In this document: positions 27,909-36,474 of the stretch, in pieces
Layout: every line of letters starts with the position of its first letter
How positions within the stretch are numbered: position 1 is the first letter of the stretch
From: Sinomonas albida
Lineage (GTDB): Bacteria; Actinomycetota; Actinomycetes; Actinomycetales; Micrococcaceae
Direction: 5' to 3'
Assembly (NCBI RefSeq): GCF_004919045.1
Contig: NZ_SWDW01000002.1
Span: 62,001 to 126,000 of the forward strand
DNA length: 64,000 bases
Position numbers and translations under genes: made by a program
Notes under the pieces: generated by a model
The model's input: only the letters and a program-made list of their open reading frames with translations
Databases searched by the model: none
Told to the model about the DNA's origin: nothing

Positions 27909-29342
27909 ATGCCGGCTCTCCCGCTGAGGCTCGATCGCTCGAGCCGTGCGCCCCTTCCGGCCCAGCTCTCGGCTCAGGTCCGCGAGCTCATCCTCGCGGG
28001 GACGCTCGCTCGGGGCAGCCGACTGCCCTCAAGCAGGGCTCTCGCGGCGGATCTGGGGGTCTCCCGCACGGTGACCGAGCTCGCGTTCGAGCAGCTCGTG
28101 GCCGAGGGCTGGGTCGAGGCGCGACGCGGCGCAGGGACGTTCGTCGCGTCCCCGCCGGGTGCCTCCCACGGACGGGCGGAGGCCCGGCCGCCGGCCCCGG
28201 CGGCCGCTCCCGGCCTCGTGCGCCTCGACGCCGGCACGCCGTGGGTCGACCCACGAGGACTGGCTGGCTGGCGCCGTGCCTGGCGCGAGGTCTCGGCCGC
28301 GCGCCCGCCCCGCGGCTATGACGATCCGCGGGGCCTCCCCGAGCTCCGCGTCGCGCTCGCCGAACGGCTCGCCCGGACCCGTGGCCTCTCCGTGGACCCG
28401 GACGCCATCATCGTGACCGCGGGCACGACCGACGCCCTCCGCCAGCTCCTCCCGGAGCTGCCCTCGGGCGCTGTGGGGGTCGAGGACCCCGGGTATCGCG
28501 CCGCGGTCGAGACCGTGCGCTCGTTCGGCCGCGCCGTCGTCGACCTCGCGGCGGGGGAGCCGGTCACCTCCCTGGAAGGCGTCGTTGCGGCGTATGTGAC
28601 CCCGGCACACCAGCATCCGCTCGGGCTCGTCATGCCCGCGCCGCGGCGGCTCGCGCTCCTCGCGGCCGCGAGGAGCGCGGGGGCGATCGTCGTGGAGGAC
28701 GACTACGACTCCGAGTTCCGCTACGACGTCGCTCCCGTCCCCGCGCTCGCGAGCCTGGACAGGGATGCGGTCGCCTACATCGGCACGGCCGCGAAATCGG
28801 TGCTTCCGACGCTCCGGCTCGGATGGCTCGTCCCGCCCCCCAGCCTGCTCGACGCGATCGTACGACGGCGGGAGGTCACCCACGCGGGCGCGGCGTGGCC
28901 CTCGCAGCGTGCCCTCCTGGCCCTCCTGCGGGACGGCTGGATCGACAAGACCGTGAGGGCGGCCCGGCGCGTGTACGCCGAGAGGGCGCCACGCGTCGCG
29001 GAGGCCCTGTCACCCTATGCGCAGCTCGCGGGCCCGCTCGCTGGGATGTACTCGTGCTGGCTCATGCCGCAGACCACGGCACTCCGCGTCCGCGAGGCGG
29101 CCCTCGCGGCCGGATTCGAACTCAACCTGCTGAGCTCGTATGCGCGCACCAGCGGGCTAACCGGGATCGTTCTGGGGTACGGCGGTCTGAGCGACGAGGA
29201 GCTCGACCGAGCCCTTCGGGCGATCGTCGGGGCGCTGCGCGGCAGTGCCAGCGCGAACGGCAGCGTGAACGACGGCGGCGGGGGCACCGCGCGAGCCGTC
29301 GTCGGCGACAGCCCCGGAACGGGAACGCAGTGCTCCGGATGA
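27909..29342 (+). CDS. MocR/PdxR-like transcription regulator (GntR-aminotransferase fusion)
   Basis: A 477-residue regulator. Residues ~15-80 form a GntR winged helix ([29 protein letters not shown] segment). Residues ~100-455 form a fold-type I aminotransferase domain with PLP lysine Lys296 in [15 protein letters not shown]. MocR proteins sense PLP and often control B6 or amino-acid genes. ATG 27909 follows GAGGGG at 9 nt; the earlier start at 27858 is unlikely. The C-terminal ~35 residues are Gly/Ser-rich. hemL starts only 13 bp downstream, so this regulator and a PLP-dependent enzyme are probably on one mRNA. Confidence 0.87.
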   Translation: MPALPLRLDRSSRAPLPAQLSAQVRELILAGTLARGSRLPSSRALAADLGVSRTVTELAFEQLVAEGWVEARRGAGTFVASPPGASHGRAEARPPAPAAAPGLVRLDAGTPWVDPRGLAGWRRAWREVSAARPPRGYDDPRGLPELRVALAERLARTRGLSVDPDAIIVTAGTTDALRQLLPELPSGAVGVEDPGYRAAVETVRSFGRAVVDLAAGEPVTSLEGVVAAYVTPAHQHPLGLVMPAPRRLALLAAARSAGAIVVEDDYDSEFRYDVAPVPALASLDRDAVAYIGTAAKSVLPTLRLGWLVPPPSLLDAIVRRREVTHAGAAWPSQRALLALLRDGWIDKTVRAARRVYAERAPRVAEALSPYAQLAGPLAGMYSCWLMPQTTALRVREAALAAGFELNLLSSYARTSGLTGIVLGYGGLSDEELDRALRAIVGALRGSASANGSVNDGGGGTARAVVGDSPGTGTQCSG

Positions 29343-29355
29343 AAGAATAGGGGCC

Positions 29356-30669
29356 ATGACCACCTCCGAGGACCTCTACGCCCGCGCCCGCACGCTCATG
29401 CCCGGAGGGGTGAACTCGCCCGTCCGCGCCTTTGGGTCGGTGGGTGGGACGCCGCGCTTCATCGTCTCGGCCAAGGGGCCGTACCTGACCGATGCGGACG
29501 GCCGCGAGTACGTGGACCTCGTGTGCTCGTGGGGACCCGCCCTGTTGGGCCACGCCGTCCCGGAGGTGCTCGCCGCCGTGCATGCCGCCGTCGACCGCGG
29601 CCTCTCCTTCGGCGCGTCGACGCCGGACGAAGCGGCGCTCGCGGAGCTCGTGACCGCGCGAGTGCCCGCCGTCGAACGCCTGCGCATGGTCTCCACGGGA
29701 ACCGAGGCGACCATGACGGCAATCCGGCTCGCGCGCGGCTTCACGGGCCGCGACGTCGTGGTCAAGTTCGCGGGCTGCTACCACGGGCACGTCGACGGGC
29801 TGCTCGCGTCGGCGGGATCCGGCGTCGCGACGCTCGCGCTGCCGGGCTCAGCAGGCGTCACGGCGGCGACGGCGGCCGAGACCCTCGTGCTGCCGTACAA
29901 CGACCTCGACGCTGTCGAGGCCGCGTTCGCCGAGCACGGACCGCGGATCGCGGCCGTCATCACGGAGTCCGCGCCGGCGAACATGGGCGTCGTGACGCCG
30001 GGGGACGGCTTCAACGCGGGTCTTCGCCGGATCACTGCCGAGCACGGCGCGCTGCTCATCGTCGACGAGGTGCTCACGGGCTTCCGCGTGGGTCCCGCGG
30101 GCTATTGGGGCCTCACCGGCCAGGCCGAGGGATGGGCCCCCGACCTCTTCACGTTCGGCAAGGTGATCGGCGGCGGCATGCCCGTCGCCGCGCTCGGCGG
30201 CCGGGCCGACGTCATGGACTACCTCGCGCCGATCGGGCCCGTCTACCAGGCGGGCACGCTCTCGGGGAACCCCGTCGCGATGGCGGCGGGCGTCGCGACG
30301 CTCTCGCTCGCGACGGCCGACGTGTATGCGCACCTCGACGCACGCTCCGCCGAGCTCTCGGCGGCCCTTTCGGACGCCCTCGCGGCCGGCGGCGTTGACC
30401 ACTCGATCCAGCGGGCCGGAAACCTGTTCTCAGTCGCGTTCGGCACGTCCGCCCGCGGCGTCCACAACTACGCGGACGCGCAGGCGCAGGAGGCGTTCCG
30501 GTACGGGCCGTTCTTCCACTCGATGCTCGACTCGGGCGTGTACCTGCCGCCGAGCGTCTTCGAGGCGTGGTTCCTCTCCGCAGCGCACGACGACGCCGCG
30601 ATGCAGCGCGTCGTCGACGCGCTGCCGGCGGCGGCGAAGGCCGCGGCGGCCGCGACCCGGGGGGAGTAG
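29356..30669 (+). CDS. hemL: Glutamate-1-semialdehyde 2,1-aminomutase
   Basis: A 437-residue PLP enzyme that converts glutamate-1-semialdehyde, the HemA product, to 5-aminolevulinate. It shows [60 protein letters not shown] and the PLP lysine Lys269 in [14 protein letters not shown]. It lies 13 bp after the PdxR-like gene and is separated from the main hem operon by that insertion. With it the window encodes every enzyme from glutamyl-tRNA to heme. A remarkable inverted tandem array follows the stop. Confidence 0.95.
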   Translation: MTTSEDLYARARTLMPGGVNSPVRAFGSVGGTPRFIVSAKGPYLTDADGREYVDLVCSWGPALLGHAVPEVLAAVHAAVDRGLSFGASTPDEAALAELVTARVPAVERLRMVSTGTEATMTAIRLARGFTGRDVVVKFAGCYHGHVDGLLASAGSGVATLALPGSAGVTAATAAETLVLPYNDLDAVEAAFAEHGPRIAAVITESAPANMGVVTPGDGFNAGLRRITAEHGALLIVDEVLTGFRVGPAGYWGLTGQAEGWAPDLFTFGKVIGGGMPVAALGGRADVMDYLAPIGPVYQAGTLSGNPVAMAAGVATLSLATADVYAHLDARSAELSAALSDALAAGGVDHSIQRAGNLFSVAFGTSARGVHNYADAQAQEAFRYGPFFHSMLDSGVYLPPSVFEAWFLSAAHDDAAMQRVVDALPAAAKAAAAATRGE

Positions 30670-30730
30670 CCCGCGGGGAGTAAGCCCGCGGGGAGTATGC
30701 CGAGGGAGTAAGCCGAAGCACGTTGTGGCG

Positions 30731-30834
30731 CCCGAGACCCCGCAACGGGCCGCCCGAGACCCCGCAACGGGCCGCCAGAGACCCCGCAACGGGCCGCCAG
30801 AGACCCCGCAACGGGCCGCCAGAGACCCCGCAAC
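30731..30834. repeat. 22-bp tandem array, forward half
   Basis: Four full units of CC(C/A)GAGACCCCGCAACGGGCCG start at 30731, 30753, 30775 and 30797, and a partial fifth runs 30819-30834. Units are identical except for one position. Together with the next array it forms large complementary arms. Confidence 0.9.
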
Positions 30835-30839
30835 ATTAC

Positions 30840-30937
30840 TTGTGGGGTCTCGTCCCGACGGTTGCGGGGTCTCGTCCCGCGGGTTGCGGGGTCTCGTCCC
30901 GACGGTTGCGGGATCTCGTCCCGCGGGTTGTGGGGTC
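30840..30937. repeat. 21-23-bp tandem array, inverted half
   Basis: About four and a half units of GTTGCGGGGTCTCGTCCCG with small changes. The core GTTGCGGGGTCTC is the exact reverse complement of GAGACCCCGCAAC in the forward half; only 5 bp (ATTAC) separate the halves. It lies between the convergent hemL and lysE-like genes and could fold into several alternative strong hairpins, so a role in bidirectional termination is plausible. Confidence 0.9.
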
Positions 30938-30961
30938 GCTGGCGGTGAGTGGCGGGGCCTG

Positions 30962-31657
30962 CTACGCCGCGTGGCCTACGAGCGCCCCGGCCTGCTCGAC
31001 GAGGAGCGCCGTGCCGAAGCCGAGCATGATGAGGCCGCTCGCGAGTGTCACGAACTGGGCTCGACGTGGCGCCGCCCGGAGCAGGCGCCGCGCCGCGACA
31101 GCGACGAGCCCGTAGACGACGATCGAGATCGCCACGTGCGTGAGGCCCATCGCCGCGGTCTGCAGGGGGACCGGAACGGGTGAGGCCGCGCGCACGAACT
31201 GCGGCATCACGGCAAGGTACAGCAGGAACCCCTTGGGGTTGATGCCGCTCGTCCCGGCGCCGCGGAGGAAGTCGCCGAGGGCGCTCGGGGGGCGCACGGC
31301 CAACGTGCCGCCGCCCGCACCGGCGCCGACGGTGCTGGTGCTGCCCGCGGCGCCCGCCTCGGCGCGGAACCCGGCGCTGCGCCAGCCGCGCGCAGTCGTC
31401 GCCCCGAGCCACAGGAGGTACAGGGCGCCGGCCACCGAGAGCCACGCGACCACTTCCGGCCGCGCCGCAAGGAGCATCCCGAGGCCGGCCGCGACGATGG
31501 CCGTGTGCCCGAGGTAGCCCGTGCACAGTCCCGCGACCGAGGGTGCGGGCGAGCCGTTCCGCAGGCCCGCGGCGATGGTGTACGCCCAGTCGGCGCCCGG
31601 CGTGAGCGAGAGCGTCAGGGCCACGGCGGCGAAGCCCAGAAGCGGTGCGAAGTCCAT
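30962..31657 (-). CDS. LysE family amino-acid exporter
   Basis: A 231-residue membrane transporter of the LysE/RhtB type with about six hydrophobic segments. LLGFAAVALTLSLTPGADWAY is the family's N-terminal signature, and INPKGFLLYLAVMPQFV lies in the middle. ATG 31657 is preferred over the frame's earlier start at 31711 because it gives the expected N-terminus and TACTCT lies 6 nt upstream. It diverges from an Lrp-type regulator, the usual partner of such exporters. The likely substrates are amino acids, but which ones cannot be read. Confidence 0.88.
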   Translation of the reverse strand: MDFAPLLGFAAVALTLSLTPGADWAYTIAAGLRNGSPAPSVAGLCTGYLGHTAIVAAGLGMLLAARPEVVAWLSVAGALYLLWLGATTARGWRSAGFRAEAGAAGSTSTVGAGAGGGTLAVRPPSALGDFLRGAGTSGINPKGFLLYLAVMPQFVRAASPVPVPLQTAAMGLTHVAISIVVYGLVAVAARRLLRAAPRRAQFVTLASGLIMLGFGTALLVEQAGALVGHAA

Positions 31658-31663
31658 GCCGCA

Positions 31664-31669
31664 AGAGTA
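31664..31669 (-). promoter_or_regulatory. Candidate -10 of the leaderless exporter gene
   Basis: On the minus strand TACTCT (TANNNT) ends 6 nt before ATG 31657 and no ribosome binding site is present. Confidence 0.4.
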
Positions 31670-31725
31670 GGGAATTCCTCGCGAAAGGTGCTCACCATTT
31701 CTCGTCGCCAAGCAGTAGATTGAGA

Positions 31726-31731
31726 TAGATT
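31726..31731 (+). promoter_or_regulatory. Candidate -10 of the leaderless Lrp-type gene
   Basis: TAGATT occurs twice, at 31716 and 31726. The second ends 6 nt before GTG 31738, placing transcription start at the start codon. No Shine-Dalgarno is present. Confidence 0.45.
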
Positions 31732-31737
31732 CTTGCC

Positions 31738-32193
31738 GTGATCGACAAGCTTGACAGAAGTATCTTGCGCATCCTCCAGCAGGATGGCCGCATCACCGCG
31801 ACGGCGCTCGCCAACGACGTAGGGCTCACTCTCGCGCCGTGCCATCGCCGGCTCAAGGATCTCGAGGCGGACGGGGTCATCCGCGGGTACCGCGCCGAGA
31901 TCGATGCGGCGAAGGTTGGCCTCGGCTTCGGGACGATGGTCTTCGCGACCCTCCGCGAGACGTCCCGCGAGGCGATCCGCGCCTTCGAGGAGGCGGTCGT
32001 CGCGGAGCCCCAGGTCGTCGAGGCCTACCGCCTCTTCGGCGATCCCGACTACCTCCTCAAGTGCGTCGCCGAGGACCTTCCGGGCTACCAGCGCCTCTAC
32101 GACGAGCGTCTCGCAGCGCTGCCGGGGCTGGCCAAGCTCACGTCCACGATCGTCATGCGGGACCTCAAGGGCGCGGGTGGGCTCCCGTTGTAG
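31738..32193 (+). CDS. Lrp/AsnC family transcriptional regulator
   Basis: A 151-residue regulator. IDKLDRSILRILQQDGRITATALANDVGLTLAPCHRRLKDLEADGVIRGY is the helix-turn-helix and linker region (residues 2-50). The rest is a RAM ligand domain with FGDPDYLLKCVAEDLPGYQ. Start GTG 31738 fits leaderless translation. It is 80 bp from the divergent LysE-type exporter and probably activates it when an amino acid accumulates. A hairpin follows 24 bp after the stop. Confidence 0.9.
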   Translation: MIDKLDRSILRILQQDGRITATALANDVGLTLAPCHRRLKDLEADGVIRGYRAEIDAAKVGLGFGTMVFATLRETSREAIRAFEEAVVAEPQVVEAYRLFGDPDYLLKCVAEDLPGYQRLYDERLAALPGLAKLTSTIVMRDLKGAGGLPL

Positions 32194-32216
32194 CGCGAGG
32201 CGCGGCGCCGAAGAAC

Positions 32217-32254
32217 GGACGACGCCGGCACCCGGGTGAGTGCCGACGTCGTCC
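32217..32254. terminator. Hairpin terminator between lrp-like and ABC genes
   Basis: 15-nt arms (32217-32231 and 32240-32254) pair with one mismatch around an 8-nt loop and are followed by CTTTGG. It lies between convergent genes and can serve the plus-strand regulator. Imperfect repeats of GGGCCTAGAGCAC/GGGCTCAAG follow to about 32347. Confidence 0.7.
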
Positions 32255-32341
32255 TTTGGCTTGGCGAGCCCAGGGAGCCCGCCGCGAGCTCGGGCCTAGA
32301 GCACGGGCCTCAAGCGCGGGCTCAAGGCCGCGAGCACAGGC

Positions 32342-33079
32342 CTAGAGCACGTCGCTCAGGAAGCGCTGGAGGCGGTCGGTGCGGGGATCGTCGAAGATCT
32401 GCTGGGGCGCGCCGCTCTCGACGGCGACACCGCCGTCCATGAACGTGACGGAGTCCGAGACGTTGCGCGAGAATCCCATCTCGTGCGTGACGACGACCAT
32501 CGTCATGCCTCCCTTCGCGAGGTCGGTCATGAGCGCGAGGACGCCCTTGACGAGCTCGGGGTCGAGGGCTGAGGTGGCCTCGTCGAAGAACATGACCTCG
32601 GGCTTCATGGCTAGCGCGCGGGCGATCGCGACGCGCTGCTGCTGGCCGCCCGAGAGCGTGCCGGGGCGCACGTCCGCCTTGTGCCTGAGGCCCACGAGGT
32701 CGAGCTGGGCGAGGGCCTCCTCGCGCGCCTTCTCCTTCGGCAGCTTGCGCAGCTTCCGCAGCGCGAACGCGACGTTCTCGCCCACGCTCTTGTGCGGGAA
32801 CAGGTTGAACTGTTGGAAGACCATGCCGATGCGGCGGCGCAGCTCGTCCGGGTTGTCCTGGAGGACCGACTTGCCGTCGAGGAGGATGTCGCCCTGATCC
32901 GGCTCGATGAGCCGGTTCATGACGCGGAGCAGCGTCGACTTGCCGGAGCCGGACGGTCCGATGACCGATGCCGTGCTGCCGGCGGGCACCTTGAGGTCGA
33001 TGCCGCGGAGCACCTTGTTGGCCCCGAAGGCGAGGTGGATTCCGCGGGCTTCGAGCGATCCGGAGGCAAACTGGCTCAC
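32342..33079 (-). CDS. Amino-acid ABC transporter ATP-binding protein
   Basis: A 245-residue ATPase of the polar amino-acid (GlnQ/HisP) family. It has Walker [11 protein letters not shown]-loop [11 protein letters not shown], signature LSGGQQQR, Walker [15 protein letters not shown] and switch His in VTHEMGF. GTG 33079 overlaps the permease stop (GTGA); the frame's longer upstream extension runs through the permease and is rejected. Third gene of the binding protein-permease-ATPase set. Confidence 0.94.
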   Translation of the reverse strand: MSQFASGSLEARGIHLAFGANKVLRGIDLKVPAGSTASVIGPSGSGKSTLLRVMNRLIEPDQGDILLDGKSVLQDNPDELRRRIGMVFQQFNLFPHKSVGENVAFALRKLRKLPKEKAREEALAQLDLVGLRHKADVRPGTLSGGQQQRVAIARALAMKPEVMFFDEATSALDPELVKGVLALMTDLAKGGMTMVVVTHEMGFSRNVSDSVTFMDGGVAVESGAPQQIFDDPRTDRLQRFLSDVL

Positions 33080-33852
33080 GGCTGGGCTCCCTTCCCGACG
33101 AGAGCCGCGGCCGAGTCCGGTTCCGGCTTTTCGGCGCGGCCCTTGGCCCGGCCGGTGCGCAGCCGGGCGTCGATGTAGTTGACGAGGTGGGTGAGCGGAA
33201 TGGTCATCGCGAGGTAGAAGATCGCCGCGGCGACGAGCCCGGACAGGTTGCCGCTCTGGGAGGCCTTGTCCTGGCCGATCTGGAACAGCTCGCGCTCGGA
33301 GGCCAGGAGTCCGAGAGTGAAGACGAGCGATGAGTCCTTGATGAGCGCGATGAACTGGTTCACGAGCGCCGGCAGCACGCGCCGCACGCCCTGCGGGACC
33401 ACGATGAGCCGCATCGACGGCCCGTAGCCGAAACCAAGGGCGCGCGATGCCTCGAGCTGCCCCTTCTCGACGCTCTGGATGCCGGAGCGGAAGATCTCGC
33501 CGATGTACGCGGACGAGATGAGCGAGAGGGCCGCGACCCCCATCGGATAAGGGCTCGTGACGCCGGTCAGCTCGCGGAACGCGGGACCGAATCCGAGGCC
33601 GACCGCGAGGATGGTGAGGATCGCCGGGAGTCCACGGAACACGTCCGTGTACCCCCGGGCGATCCACCGCGCCACAGGATTCCGGGAGATGCCCATGAGG
33701 GCGAGGACCATCCCGAGCACGGTGCCGATGATCCCCGAGGAGATCGCGAGCACGAGCGTGTTCGGCAGTCCGACCGTGAACATGGACGGCAGGATCTCGC
33801 CGATGACCTTCCAGTCGAAGAACGTCGACCCGAGGTTGTTCAGGTAATCCAT
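33076..33852 (-). CDS. Amino-acid ABC transporter permease
   Basis: A 258-residue inner-membrane permease of the HisM/GlnP type. Several hydrophobic helices include [20 protein letters not shown] and [40 protein letters not shown] is the conserved EAA loop that docks the ATPase, and [14 protein letters not shown] follows. ATG 33852 lies 32 bp after the binding-protein stop. The last ~25 residues are charged and cytoplasmic. Confidence 0.93.
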   Translation of the reverse strand: MDYLNNLGSTFFDWKVIGEILPSMFTVGLPNTLVLAISSGIIGTVLGMVLALMGISRNPVARWIARGYTDVFRGLPAILTILAVGLGFGPAFRELTGVTSPYPMGVAALSLISSAYIGEIFRSGIQSVEKGQLEASRALGFGYGPSMRLIVVPQGVRRVLPALVNQFIALIKDSSLVFTLGLLASERELFQIGQDKASQSGNLSGLVAAAIFYLAMTIPLTHLVNYIDARLRTGRAKGRAEKPEPDSAAALVGKGAQP

Positions 33853-33884
33853 GTGGCGCCTATCTGTCGACTACTTGGCGGCGA

Positions 33885-34838
33885 TTACTTGGCGGTGGCG
33901 ACCTGGACGGCCTTGCTGCCCGGCTTCCAGCCCTCGGGCGTCTGCTCCTTGAGCGTCGGACGGTCCGGGTACCACTGGGCGGTGAGCTTGGCCCAGGTGC
34001 CGTCCGCGATCACGGCGTCGAGCGCTGAGTTGAGCGCGTCCGTGAGCGGCTGGTTGTCCTTCGCCACCGCGTAGGCCGTGAAGTTCTGCGTGTTGACCTT
34101 CTTCTGGGCGATGACGGTGCCGTCGCCCTGCTTGACCTGGCCCTCAGCCTGCTGGGACGGGGCGACCCACGTGTCGACCTGGCCGCTCTTCACGTTCTGG
34201 TAGACCGTGTTGTAGTCCGGGAATCGGACGGGCTCGAGCTTGAGCGTGTTCGTGACGAAGTCGTCCTGGACCGTGCCCTGGACCACGCCGATGCGGACGC
34301 CCTGCTTGAGGTCGTCGAAGGTCTTCACCTTCGCGCCGTCCTTCGTCACGATCGCCATGTAGCCGAAGTCGTAGCCGTTCGTGAAGCCCACGGTCTCGCG
34401 GCGCGCGTCGGTCGTGGAGATCGAGGACGACCCCATGTCGAACTGCTTCGTCTTGACCTGCGCGAGGAGGCTCTGGAACTTCGTGGAGACGAACTCGACC
34501 TTGAGGCCCAGCTTGGCCGCCATGGCCTTGAGGAGTTCGTTGTCGTACCCGGTGAACTGGCCGGTGTTGTTGTCCAGGTAGATGTTCGGCGGCGCGTCGG
34601 AGAGCGTCCCGACCTTGATCGTGCCGGGGGTGATGAGGCCCAGCTTCGTCTTGTCGATCTTGTCGAGCGCCGTCACCGAGGCGGTCGTGTACTTGTCAGT
34701 GGACTGCTGGTCCGAGCCCTTGAGGGCGTCGGTCGGAGAGCCGGACGGCGTCGCGCCCCCGCCGCACGCGGCCAGGGTCAACGCGAGGACGGCCGCGACG
34801 GGCGCAGCGGCGAGCCACTTGGATGCCTTGAAGTTCAT
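33885..34838 (-). CDS. Amino-acid ABC transporter substrate-binding lipoprotein
   Basis: A 317-residue family 3 solute-binding protein. The N-terminal signal peptide ends in lipobox LAAC (residues ~24-27), so it should be lipid-anchored outside the membrane. ITPGTIKVGTLSDAPPNIY, GYDNELLKAMAAKLGLKVEF, FDMGSSSISTTDARR and VRIGVVQGTVQDD are typical of glutamine/polar amino-acid binding proteins. ATG 34838 starts just before the signal peptide with GAAGG close by; the frame's start at 34925 would bury the signal peptide. The ligand is not determinable here. Confidence 0.92.
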   Translation of the reverse strand: MNFKASKWLAAAPVAAVLALTLAACGGGATPSGSPTDALKGSDQQSTDKYTTASVTALDKIDKTKLGLITPGTIKVGTLSDAPPNIYLDNNTGQFTGYDNELLKAMAAKLGLKVEFVSTKFQSLLAQVKTKQFDMGSSSISTTDARRETVGFTNGYDFGYMAIVTKDGAKVKTFDDLKQGVRIGVVQGTVQDDFVTNTLKLEPVRFPDYNTVYQNVKSGQVDTWVAPSQQAEGQVKQGDGTVIAQKKVNTQNFTAYAVAKDNQPLTDALNSALDAVIADGTWAKLTAQWYPDRPTLKEQTPEGWKPGSKAVQVATAK

Positions 34839-35152
34839 AAGCCTTCGCTTTCGTGATGTGAACGCAGGACGCGACGCAAGGACGTGCGGATCGGCACGTC
34901 TCGAGATGTCGGGGCTGCACACCATTATGTGCAGGCGCTGTGAAGCATTTTTTCCCGGAACACATTCCGCAATACTGGGTAGTTTGCCGAAGATTGTTCG
35001 GATTCCGCGAGAAGTGTCGACGACGGCGGGAGGTGACCTCCCGCCGTCGTGAATTCGTGCGCGAGCGCAGTCGCCTCGTGGCCGCGAAATCTGCCTGTGA
35101 GATATGTCTCAGGCCGCGGATTCGTGCGAGTTCGCCAGTGTATGCGGCGGTT
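34839..35152. other. Intergenic region upstream of the ABC operon
   Basis: About 310 bp. It holds the exonuclease terminator (35020-35050), an AT-richer segment (34920-35005), and on the minus strand CATAAT (34929-34924), a good -10 match about 86 nt before the binding-protein start. I see no gene or RNA element. Confidence 0.5.
35020..35050 (-). terminator. Hairpin terminator of the exonuclease gene
   Basis: A perfect inverted repeat with 15-nt arms (35020-35034, 35036-35050) around one base; in practice a 14-bp stem with a 3-nt loop. It lies 102 bp beyond the exonuclease stop and 180 bp before the ABC operon. Confidence 0.75.
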
Positions 35153-35860
35153 TCAGAAGCCCCCGCGGCTCGCGTCCACGGGCGCGAGCACGGGCCATTC
35201 GCCCTCGACGACCGCGGCAGGCTTTGTGCGGCGCAGATAGGCCTGGAAGTCCGCAGCCTGCTCGAGGGACCAATCGACCTGGCTGCGGTGGAGCGCCGGT
35301 GCCGGCTTGTTGATCTCGGGGAACTTGAGCGCCATGGCATCCAGGAGCTGCGCCGCTGCGAGCGCGTCCGCGGCGGAGGTGTGCGCGTCGTCGAGCACCA
35401 CGCCGTACTGCTCGCACAGCGCGCCCAGCGTCCGCTTGCCCTTGCGGTAGCGCTCGACCTGCTTGTTGATCACGTAGGGGTCAAGGACCGGGAAGCGCGT
35501 GAGCTGGGGGAGACCGTGGCGCGCGCATTCGGCGGCCATGACCGTGAAGTCATAGGCGGCATTGAAGGCCACGACCGGAACGCTCGCGTCGAACAGCCTC
35601 TGCAGGACGGCGGCGACCTCGCCGACGACCTCGGACGCCGGCCGCCCCTCGGCCCGGGCGCGCTCTGTCGTGACGCCGTGGACCTGCGCCGCCTCGTCCG
35701 GAATCTCGACGCCGGGGTCCGCGAGCCACTCGTGCTCTTCCTCGACGGAGCCGTCGGCCGCGAGGACCACGATGCTGGCCGTCACGATCCGTGCGGCGCG
35801 GGAGTTGCGGCCCGTCGTCTCGAGGTCGAACGCTGCTCTCGAGTTGCTGCTCCACGTCAT
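35153..35860 (-). CDS. DEDDh 3'-5' exonuclease (DNA polymerase III epsilon-like)
   Basis: A 235-residue exonuclease domain protein. FDLETTGRN (ExoI DxE), FNAAYDFTVM (ExoII) and AHTSAADAL (ExoIII, His-x4-Asp) give all DEDDh residues. YVINKQVERYRKGKRTLGALCEQYGV lies between. ATG 35860 has TAGCGT 7 nt upstream and no ribosome binding site, so it is probably leaderless. It diverges from the ATL-adnA-adnB genes, with overlapping promoter space (203 bp). Likely a stand-alone proofreading or repair exonuclease. Confidence 0.88.
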   Translation of the reverse strand: MTWSSNSRAAFDLETTGRNSRAARIVTASIVVLAADGSVEEEHEWLADPGVEIPDEAAQVHGVTTERARAEGRPASEVVGEVAAVLQRLFDASVPVVAFNAAYDFTVMAAECARHGLPQLTRFPVLDPYVINKQVERYRKGKRTLGALCEQYGVVLDDAHTSAADALAAAQLLDAMALKFPEINKPAPALHRSQVDWSLEQAADFQAYLRRTKPAAVVEGEWPVLAPVDASRGGF

Positions 35861-35867
35861 GTCCCAC

Positions 35868-35873
35868 ACGCTA
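35868..35873 (-). promoter_or_regulatory. Candidate -10 of the leaderless exonuclease gene
   Basis: TAGCGT on the minus strand ends 7 nt before ATG 35860. Confidence 0.4.
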
Positions 35874-36051
35874 ACGGTGGGCTCCGACAATCCTGGGTGA
35901 GGCTCGCCGGGCCGCCGGCGAGTGCGCGCCGTCGGGCCTTGCCTGGGCCTTGGCCAGAGCATTCGACGAGGCGACCACGCGCCGCGACGGCGTTGCACAC
36001 CATGTCCGCGCCGCACCCGCATGGCGCACCGGAAGCCGGACCACCGCAGCC

Positions 36052-36057
36052 TAGGCT
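36052..36057 (+). promoter_or_regulatory. Candidate -10 of the ATL-adnA-adnB operon
   Basis: TAGGCT followed by GGGACG (6 nt) and ATG 36064. The arrangement copies the moeZ promoter (TAGGCTGGATTC-ATG). No Shine-Dalgarno is present. Confidence 0.45.
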
Positions 36058-36063
36058 GGGACG

Positions 36064-36474
36064 ATGCGGGACGAGTTCGTGGAGGCTGTGCTGTCGGTCG
36101 TCGAACTCGTCCCTCCCGGTTGCGTCCTCGCCTACGGCGACGTGGCCGAGCTCCTCGGCGCCGGGGGGCCACGGCAGGTCGGGTCGGTCATGTCCCACCA
36201 CGGGAGCCACGTGCCGTGGTGGCGGGTCATCAAGGCGAGCGGCGGCGCGCCGGACGGACTCGAGAGCGAGGCCCTCGCGCACTATCTCGACGAGGGCACG
36301 CCGCTGCGCGGCAAGCCCGGCGAGGGGTCGTGGCGGGTCGACATGCAGCGTGCGCGCTGGGCGCCCGACGACGCCGAACTCGACTCCGTGGACGTTGTCG
36401 CCGACGAGCTGTGGGAACGTCGCCACGGGCCGCGCGCAAGAATGTCGGACCCGGATGATGGGATCCAGCCATGA
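36064..36474 (+). CDS. Alkyltransferase-like protein (MGMT family)
   Basis: A 136-residue protein with the DNA-binding fold of O6-alkylguanine-DNA alkyltransferase. VPPGCVLAYGDVAELLG and RQVGSVMSHH are the helix-turn-helix region. The active-site motif PCHRV is replaced by PWWRVI (residues 51-56), so the alkyl-accepting Cys is Trp and the protein cannot repair directly. ATL proteins bind alkyl-guanine and hand it to excision repair. The next gene, adnA, overlaps it by ATGA, so it is co-translated with a helicase-nuclease pair. Confidence 0.92.
   Translation: MRDEFVEAVLSVVELVPPGCVLAYGDVAELLGAGGPRQVGSVMSHHGSHVPWWRVIKASGGAPDGLESEALAHYLDEGTPLRGKPGEGSWRVDMQRARWAPDDAELDSVDVVADELWERRHGPRARMSDPDDGIQP

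Noticed and set aside
30731-30937. Possible CRISPR array after hemL
   Set aside because: Units are contiguous with no unique spacers, the second half is inverted, and no cas genes are in the window.
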